The notes under the pieces were generated by a model that was not told where the DNA came from, did no database searches, and was given only the letters and a program-made list of their open reading frames with translations. Below, one piece after another: positions 58,739 through 64,000 of a DNA stretch of 64,000 bases. The DNA lies in assembly GCF_034555375.1 (NCBI RefSeq), contig NZ_CP140706.1:5555001-5619000 (forward strand), given 5' to 3'. Origin of the DNA: Pseudomonas sp. B33.4 (GTDB lineage Bacteria > Pseudomonadota > Gammaproteobacteria > Pseudomonadales > Pseudomonadaceae). Within the stretch, counting starts at the first letter, position 1, and the number at the start of each line of letters is the position of its first letter. Made by a program: the position numbers and the translations under genes.

Positions 58739-60317
58739 GGCCACCCACGCCGACAGCAAACAGGCGCAGCGCCTGCTGCGCCTTTATCATCTCTACCGTT
58801 TAAGCGTCGGCATCACTCTGGTGCTGCTGATCTCCAGCAACATGGACAACCGCCTGCTGACGTCGGCCAACGACGAATTGCTGCGCGGCGGCAGTTGGTT
58901 GTACCTGATTCTCAACATTCTGTTGGTGGTATTCCTCGAGAACACGCGACGGCCGGCGCAACTGTTCAGCCTGGCCCTCGTCGATGTCCTGCTTTTATGC
59001 GGTTTGTTCTTCGCTGCCGGTGGCGTTGGCAGTGCACTGGGCAATCTGCTGATTGTCTCGGTGGCGATCAGCAACACCTTGCTACGCCGACGCATCGGCC
59101 TGTTGATCGCCGCCATCGGCGCGCTGGGCATCATCGGCTCGACTGTCCTGCTGAGCTTCGATCATCCCCTGAGCGCCAATGAATACCTGCAAGCCGGCAC
59201 GCTCGGCGCCCTGTGCTTTGCCGCCTCATTACTGGTGCAGGGCCTGATCCGGCGCCTGGAGGTCAGTGAAACACTGGCCGAACAACGCGCCAGCGAAGTC
59301 GTCGGCCTCGAAGCATTGAACGCATTGATCTTGCAACGCATGCGTACCGGAATTCTGGTGCTCGATGAAGAACGTCGAGTGCAATTGGCCAACCACAGTG
59401 CCCAGACTTTGCTCGCGCAAACACATTTGCAGGGCCATCTGATCGACGATTACTCGCCGGCTATGGTCGACCGCCTGCAACTGTGGATGAACAATCCGAC
59501 CCTGCGCCCACAAAGCCTGAAAATTCCCGGCAATGGTCTGGAGTTGCAACCGAGCTTCATCGCGCTGGAACAAAGCCCGAATCAGCAAACCCTGGTATTT
59601 CTCGAAGACCTCGCGCAAATCGCCCAGCAGGCTCAGCAACTGAAGCTCGCCGCGCTCGGTCGCCTGACCGCCGGCATCTCTCATGAAATCCGCAATCCAC
59701 TCGGCGCCATCAGTCATGCTGCGCAGCTATTGGGTGAGTCCGAGGAACTCGACAGCGCCGACCGGCGTCTGACGCAGATCATTCAAGACCACTCCCAGCG
59801 CATGAACCGAGTCATCGAAAACGTCCTGCAACTGTCCCGCCGCCAGCAAAGTGCCCCGCAACGGCTGGATCTCAAGCCGTGGCTGGAAAACTTCGTCGCC
59901 GAAAGCCGCGAACAGGCCAGCGAGCGCCAGCAGATTCATCTGCGGATCAATTCAGGGGACTTCACCACGCTGATGGACCCCAACCAGCTCACGCAAATTC
60001 TCGACAATCTGTTACGCAATGGCTGGCGCCACAGCGCCCTGCTGCACGATCAGGCCGAAGTCTGGCTGGCCCTGTTCAGCGATCCCGACAGCCAGTTGGC
60101 GGTCCTCGAAGTGCAGGACAACGGCCCCGGCGTCCCGGCCGATGAGCAGACTCATCTGTTCGAACCCTTCTTCACCACCAGCAGCCAAGGCACCGGCCTT
60201 GGGCTTTATCTGTCCCGTGAGCTGTGCGAAAGCAACCAAGCGCGCCTAGACTTTCAATCACGCCAAGGCGGCGGCTGCTTTCGCATCACCTTTGCTCACG
60301 GACGGAAACAAAGTTGA
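58722..60317 (+). CDS. pilS: Sensor histidine kinase PilS
   Basis: 531 residues from a GTG at 58722 with AAGG five bases before; a TTG at 58707 is the other candidate. Six membrane segments lie in the first 180 residues, then a PAS domain (about 195-290) and the kinase: His321 in AGISHEIRNPLGAISHAAQL, with LTQILDNLLRNGWRHS, DNGPGVP and GTGLGLYLSRE as ATP boxes. In P. aeruginosa PilS senses the membrane pool of PilA and controls pilA through PilR. The gene overlaps pilR by 4 bases. Confidence 0.93.
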   Translation: MPVIAEATHADSKQAQRLLRLYHLYRLSVGITLVLLISSNMDNRLLTSANDELLRGGSWLYLILNILLVVFLENTRRPAQLFSLALVDVLLLCGLFFAAGGVGSALGNLLIVSVAISNTLLRRRIGLLIAAIGALGIIGSTVLLSFDHPLSANEYLQAGTLGALCFAASLLVQGLIRRLEVSETLAEQRASEVVGLEALNALILQRMRTGILVLDEERRVQLANHSAQTLLAQTHLQGHLIDDYSPAMVDRLQLWMNNPTLRPQSLKIPGNGLELQPSFIALEQSPNQQTLVFLEDLAQIAQQAQQLKLAALGRLTAGISHEIRNPLGAISHAAQLLGESEELDSADRRLTQIIQDHSQRMNRVIENVLQLSRRQQSAPQRLDLKPWLENFVAESREQASERQQIHLRINSGDFTTLMDPNQLTQILDNLLRNGWRHSALLHDQAEVWLALFSDPDSQLAVLEVQDNGPGVPADEQTHLFEPFFTTSSQGTGLGLYLSRELCESNQARLDFQSRQGGGCFRITFAHGRKQS

Positions 60318-61660
60318 ACACGAGCCCACGGCAAAAAATTCTTATCGTCGACGACGAACCGGATATCCGCGAACTCCTGGAAATCACCTTGGGACGGATG
60401 AAACTCGACACTTACAGTGCCCGCAATCTGGCTGAAGCCCAGGCGCTGTTGCATCGCGAGACATTCGCCTTGTGCCTGACCGACATGCGTCTGCCCGACG
60501 GTACGGGGCTGGAACTGGTGCAGCACATTCAGCAAAGTTATCCACAACTGCCGGTGGCGATGATCACCGCGTACGGCAGTCTGGAAACGGCCATCAACGC
60601 TTTGAAAGCAGGTGCTTTCGACTTTCTGACCAAACCGGTAGACCTCACCCGCTTGCGCGAACTGGTCGGTACAGCCCTGCGCATGCCAGCCGTGGGCGGG
60701 GTTTGCACCTCGATTGATCGACGGCTGCTGGGTGATTCACAGCCGATGCGCAACCTGCGCAAGCAAATCGACAAACTCGCTCGCAGTCAGGCGCCGGTGT
60801 ACATCAGCGGCGAATCCGGCAGCGGTAAAGAACTGGTCGCGCGACTGATCCACGAACAGGGCCCGCGTGCCAGCCAGCCGTTTGTGCCAGTGAACTGCGG
60901 GGCGATTCCGTCAGAGCTGATGGAAAGCGAGTTTTTTGGCCATCGCAAAGGCAGTTTTACCGGCGCCGTCGAGGACAAACCCGGACTGTTTCAAGCGGCC
61001 CATGGCGGCACGTTGTTTCTTGATGAGGTGGCGGACTTGCCGCTGTCGATGCAGGTAAAACTGCTGCGGGCGATCCAGGAAAAAGCCGTGCGCAGTGTCG
61101 GTGGCCAGCAGGAAAGCGTGGTCGATGTACGTATTCTTTGCGCGACACACAAGGATCTTGATGCTGAAGTGGCTGCCGAGCGATTCCGCCAAGACCTCTA
61201 TTACCGCTTGAACGTGATCGAACTGCGCGTGCCGTCGCTGCGTGAGCGCCGTGATGACATTGAAGTGCTGGCGGCGCATATGCTCAAGCGTTTGGCCAAG
61301 GACACGGGTCAACCCGTGGCGCGCTTGCATGCGCAGGCGTTGGAAGCGCTGAAGAACTATCGGTTTCCGGGGAATGTGCGGGAGTTGGAGAACGTGCTCG
61401 AACGAGCGCACACCTTGTGTGAAAACCGGACGATCGAGGCTGGGGATTTACGCCTGAGCGAGGGCAATTGCGCGGCTGAGGGCGGGATTGCTGATCTGAC
61501 GCAGATCGACAATCTTGAGGATTATCTGGAGAACGTGGAAAGAAAGCTGATTCTGCAAGCGCTGGAAGAAACACGCTGGAATCGCACGGCGGCGGCGCAG
61601 CGCTTGAGTCTTTCGTTCAGGTCGATGCGCTATCGGCTGAAGAAACTGGGCCTGGATTAA
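60314..61660 (+). CDS. pilR: NtrC-family response regulator PilR
   Basis: 448 residues from a TTG at 60314 that overlaps the pilS stop (TTGA); the longer frame lies inside pilS. Receiver domain with VDDE and Asp57 in LTDMRLPDG; AAA+ domain with GESGSGKE (166-173), GSFTGA and [13 protein letters not shown]; Fis-type helix-turn-helix at the end (AAAQRLSLSFRSMRYRLKKL). It activates the sigma54 promoter of pilA, seen at 40943-40958. Confidence 0.95.
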   Translation: MNTSPRQKILIVDDEPDIRELLEITLGRMKLDTYSARNLAEAQALLHRETFALCLTDMRLPDGTGLELVQHIQQSYPQLPVAMITAYGSLETAINALKAGAFDFLTKPVDLTRLRELVGTALRMPAVGGVCTSIDRRLLGDSQPMRNLRKQIDKLARSQAPVYISGESGSGKELVARLIHEQGPRASQPFVPVNCGAIPSELMESEFFGHRKGSFTGAVEDKPGLFQAAHGGTLFLDEVADLPLSMQVKLLRAIQEKAVRSVGGQQESVVDVRILCATHKDLDAEVAAERFRQDLYYRLNVIELRVPSLRERRDDIEVLAAHMLKRLAKDTGQPVARLHAQALEALKNYRFPGNVRELENVLERAHTLCENRTIEAGDLRLSEGNCAAEGGIADLTQIDNLEDYLENVERKLILQALEETRWNRTAAAQRLSLSFRSMRYRLKKLGLD

Positions 61661-61667
61661 GGCCCCC

Positions 61668-61744
61668 TTCGCGAGCAGGCTCGCTCCCACATTGGATTTT
61701 GTGAACGACAAAGATCAACTGTGGGAGCGAGCCTGCTCGCGGAA
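61668..61744. repeat. REP palindrome pair (GTGGGAGCGAGC type)
   Basis: Arms TTCGCGAGCAGGCTCGCTCC and GTGGGAGCGAGCCTGCTCGC, in the same tail-out orientation as 34920, with a 30-base centre. It lies between the convergent pilR and thiO and may serve as a terminator. Confidence 0.88.
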
Positions 61745-61775
61745 GCGGCCTGCCAGGCACCAGAGAAATATCTGA

Positions 61776-62876
61776 CTAAATGCGGCCTTCCGGTGCATAC
61801 GGCGCCGGATCAATAATCGGCGCCCTTCCCATCATCACATCGGCAAACAACTGGCACGACGCCGGCGCCAGCACCAGCCCATTGCGGTAATGCCCGCAGT
61901 TCAACCACAACCCGTCAAACCCCGGCACCCGACCAATGTACGGAATGCCCTCCGGCGACCCCGGCCGCAACCCTGCCCAGTGCCCGACCACTTCGGCATC
62001 GGCCAACGCTGGCAATAACTCCACTGCCGAAGCCTTGAGACTTTCCAGCGCGACATCGGTCGGCGTCTTGTCGTAGCCTTCGTGCTCCAGCGTGCTGCCA
62101 ATCAGAATGTGGCCGTCGCGACGCGGGATCGCATAACGCCCCCTGGCCAAAACCATGCTCGGCAGAAAGTCCGCCGCGCATTTGTAGAGAATCATCTGCC
62201 CTTTGACCGGTTCGACCGGCAGCGTCAGGTCCAGCGTCTTGAGCAAATCACCGCTCCACGCACCGGCCGTCAGCACGACCTGATCACCTTCGATCACGCC
62301 GTTGGAGGTTTCGACGCCGACGACCTGCGCGCCCTCACGGACGAACCCGCTGACCTCGCACTGTTCGTGAATCGTCACGTTCGGCAGTGCCTGCAACGCC
62401 GCTTTCAGCGACTTGACCAGACGCGGATTGCGCACATTGGCGACATCCGCCATGTAAATCGCCCGGGAGAAACCGCCACCGAGCACCGGCACCGCATCAT
62501 GCGCCGCCGAGATATCCACAGCCCGCAGCGGACGATTCTCTCGCTCGGCCCAGGCCAACGCTTCGACTTCATCGTCCAGATCGAGCCAGTACAGGCCGGT
62601 GGTGTGCACTTCAGGATCCACTCCAGTGTCAGCGAACAAGCGCTCGCCGAGCTGCGGATAAAAATCCTGCGACCAGTGCGCCAGCGCCGTGACTGCCGGG
62701 CTATAGCGCCACGGATACAGCGGCGAAACGATACCGCCGCCCGCCCAGGACGATTCCTGGCCGAGGTTCGAGCGATCGAGCAGCACCACGCTGCGCACTT
62801 CGGAGGCGAGATTGTAGGCGGTCAGCAGGCCAATCACCCCGCCACCGACAATCACCACTTGCTGTTGCCTGGTCAT
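61776..62876 (-). CDS. thiO: Glycine oxidase ThiO
   Basis: 366 residues from the ATG at 62876. A D-amino-acid-oxidase-type flavoprotein: FAD site VVIVGGGVIGLLTAYNLA, then SSWAGGGIVSPLYPWRY, and the C-terminal LRPGSPEGIPYIG and CGHYRNGLVLAPAS that contact FAD and substrate. It turns glycine into iminoglyoxylate for thiazole synthesis. The position between pilR and the minor pilin genes is the same in P. aeruginosa. Confidence 0.93.
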   Translation of the reverse strand: MTRQQQVVIVGGGVIGLLTAYNLASEVRSVVLLDRSNLGQESSWAGGGIVSPLYPWRYSPAVTALAHWSQDFYPQLGERLFADTGVDPEVHTTGLYWLDLDDEVEALAWAERENRPLRAVDISAAHDAVPVLGGGFSRAIYMADVANVRNPRLVKSLKAALQALPNVTIHEQCEVSGFVREGAQVVGVETSNGVIEGDQVVLTAGAWSGDLLKTLDLTLPVEPVKGQMILYKCAADFLPSMVLARGRYAIPRRDGHILIGSTLEHEGYDKTPTDVALESLKASAVELLPALADAEVVGHWAGLRPGSPEGIPYIGRVPGFDGLWLNCGHYRNGLVLAPASCQLFADVMMGRAPIIDPAPYAPEGRI

Positions 62877-62934
62877 GTTTGTTCCAACCGTAAAAAAGAC
62901 AGTGAGCGCAAAAGGCACTCGAAAAGAAAGCGCC

Positions 62935-63336
62935 TCAGCGGCCCCAGCAATCCTTGGTGGTCAGCCCGGTGGTCGCGTTGTTCATGCTGCGGACACCGGT
63001 GTTGGTCAGGGTGAAATCCCCGCACTTGTCGGTGGCCATGGACGTGCCGGTCTTGCGGGTCGCGGTCAGCATAAAGGTCTGGTCAGCGATGGTCGGGGTG
63101 AGGGTGTAGAAATCATTGCCCGTGCTGAGTCCGGTGATACCGGTGTAGACATTGTTCTTGGTGTAGAAACGCTCGAGGCTCTGCGCCTGCTCCGAAAGCA
63201 GCGACACCACTTCGGCGCGACGGCCCTTTTTCAGGTACTCGGTATAGCTCGGTGCGGCGATGGTGATGACGATCCCGATGATCGCAATCACGATCATGAT
63301 TTCGATGAGGGTGAAACCTCGGTTGAATCTGCGCAT
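62935..63336 (-). CDS. pilE: Type IV minor pilin PilE
   Basis: 133 residues. Leader MRRFNRG is cut before FTLIEIMIVIAIIGIVITIA with Glu5 in place. The globular part has the PilE segment SYTEYLKKGRRAEVVSLLSE, and a C-terminal cysteine pair (DKCGDF, KDCWGR). It is a minor component of the pilus and part of the priming complex. It follows pilY1 by 15 bases. Confidence 0.93.
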   Translation of the reverse strand: MRRFNRGFTLIEIMIVIAIIGIVITIAAPSYTEYLKKGRRAEVVSLLSEQAQSLERFYTKNNVYTGITGLSTGNDFYTLTPTIADQTFMLTATRKTGTSMATDKCGDFTLTNTGVRSMNNATTGLTTKDCWGR

Positions 63337-63351
63337 GCCTCAAACTCTCGC

Positions 63352-64000
63352 TTACTGTATTTGTCGCCACATGATACGACGGCTGCCGCCACCGCCCTTT
63401 TCTACAACCACCGTGATGGTGCCGCTGCTGTCCGTCGTGAGCTTGCCTGTGCCGGCATTGATAATGGCGTTCAGGGTCGGAATGCCCCCGGTAAAAATCA
63501 CACCGCTGGAAATAGTGTCGGAGCTGTTGACTACTCCATCGGTATTGGAGTCAATCACGGCGTAGTTGAGCATCTTACCGCTGAACGCATCGAGTTCGAC
63601 CAGTTTGCCTGTACCAAAACTCGCACAAGGGTCAGTGGTATCGACACTCGCCGTGGTGAAGACGATACGACCCAGCACGATACTCGCCTGATTAATGACC
63701 CGCTCGCCAGTCAGCACGTTGTTATACACCAGCGGCAGATACCAGCCCTTCTCCCCCGGATAAGTCGTGTCATTTTGAGTTGTGGTCAGCAATTGCCCGG
63801 AGCTGCCGGAAAATGAACCGGTTATCGCCTGCGGCTGCAAACTGCTGACGGTGAGCTGTCCCGAACCCCCATCGGCATCCCACACCGAGTAAAACGCCTG
63901 CAAATCCTTGTTGGTCTTGTCTGCAGTTTCGTTGAATTTACCGGTACCGACGAAAATCTGTTTGCCGCCCAATGAATTGTCCGCAAGCAATGGTTGCGCG
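63352..64000 (-). CDS. pilY1: Pilus tip adhesin PilY1, C-terminal part, cut by window edge
   Basis: About 216 residues of the C-terminus, open to the right edge. The sequence resembles the PilY1 beta-propeller end, with GGKQIFVGTGKF and AFYSVWDADGG. The loop DSNTDGVVNSSD (bases 63517-63552) matches the EF-hand-like calcium site that controls pilus retraction in P. aeruginosa PilY1. pilX, pilW, pilV and fimU are expected just outside. Confidence 0.9.
   Translation of the reverse strand, partial: AQPLLADNSLGGKQIFVGTGKFNETADKTNKDLQAFYSVWDADGGSGQLTVSSLQPQAITGSFSGSSGQLLTTTQNDTTYPGEKGWYLPLVYNNVLTGERVINQASIVLGRIVFTTASVDTTDPCASFGTGKLVELDAFSGKMLNYAVIDSNTDGVVNSSDTISSGVIFTGGIPTLNAIINAGTGKLTTDSSGTITVVVEKGGGGSRRIMWRQIQ

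Overview
The window is a 64 kb piece of a Pseudomonas chromosome. The closest match is the P. fluorescens group, judged from protein similarity as I remember it, gene order and repeat type. Gene order largely follows the P. aeruginosa core: pssA-ilvC-ilvN-ilvI, lpoP-mrcB, cbpA-prrF-haem transport, dksA-gluQ-cbrXAB-crcZ-pcnB-folK-panBC, pilABCD-coaE-yacG-ndh, clpB-pgeF-rluD/bamD and pilSR-thiO-pilE-pilY1. I see no prophage, insertion sequence, CRISPR array or rRNA. The only RNA genes are four tRNAs and two regulatory RNAs. The accessory content is a large set of REP-type palindromes between genes.

Layout. 1-4171: phosphatidylserine synthase and the branched-chain amino acid genes, on the minus strand with a long leader. 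4571-8431: a small secreted DUF4124 protein, a YqcC-like protein, and the cell-wall pair PBP1b plus its TPR lipoprotein. 8550-11909: a fused phosphotransferase/P-loop kinase, a pentapeptide-repeat protein, a TfoX C-terminal-domain protein and a cyclic-nucleotide-binding protein. 12015-16171: PrrF iron-responsive RNA under a Fur-type promoter, a ChaN-like lipoprotein, a haem ABC importer and a small Rieske protein. 16168-20179: sfsA, an aminotransferase, dksA, gluQ. 20003-25142: the carbon/nitrogen regulon cbrX-cbrA-cbrB with sigma54-driven CrcZ behind it. 25311-36069: pcnB, folK, panB-panC, panD, pgi, acs, an MpaB-like protein and a SAM methyltransferase. 36302-40160: a large DUF748 envelope protein, a DUF2845 protein and a periplasmic BON protein. 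40457-45731: pilA divergent from pilB-pilC-pilD-coaE-yacG. 45738-50259: small and hypothetical genes, ndh, and an EF-hand protein carrying a double EGKCG motif. 50323-52528: a chemoreceptor with a sigma28 promoter and a Pro-Lys-Pro-Asn tRNA cluster. 52826-57201: clpB (sigma32 promoter), pgeF, rluD. 57353-64000: bamD, a small zinc-ribbon-like membrane protein, pilS, pilR, thiO, pilE and the C-terminal end of pilY1.

Connections. Type IV pilus genes appear in two blocks. PilS/PilR, at the right end, is expected to drive the sigma54 promoter visible upstream of pilA. CbrA/CbrB is expected to drive CrcZ, whose six A-rich motifs would titrate the Hfq/Crc translational repressor. PrrF and the haem importer are both expected to answer to Fur. 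The observation I would follow first is the EF-hand protein at 49852-50259: its tandem EGKCG motif resembles substrates of DUF692 (MNIO) copper-peptide maturation enzymes, yet no such enzyme is encoded nearby.
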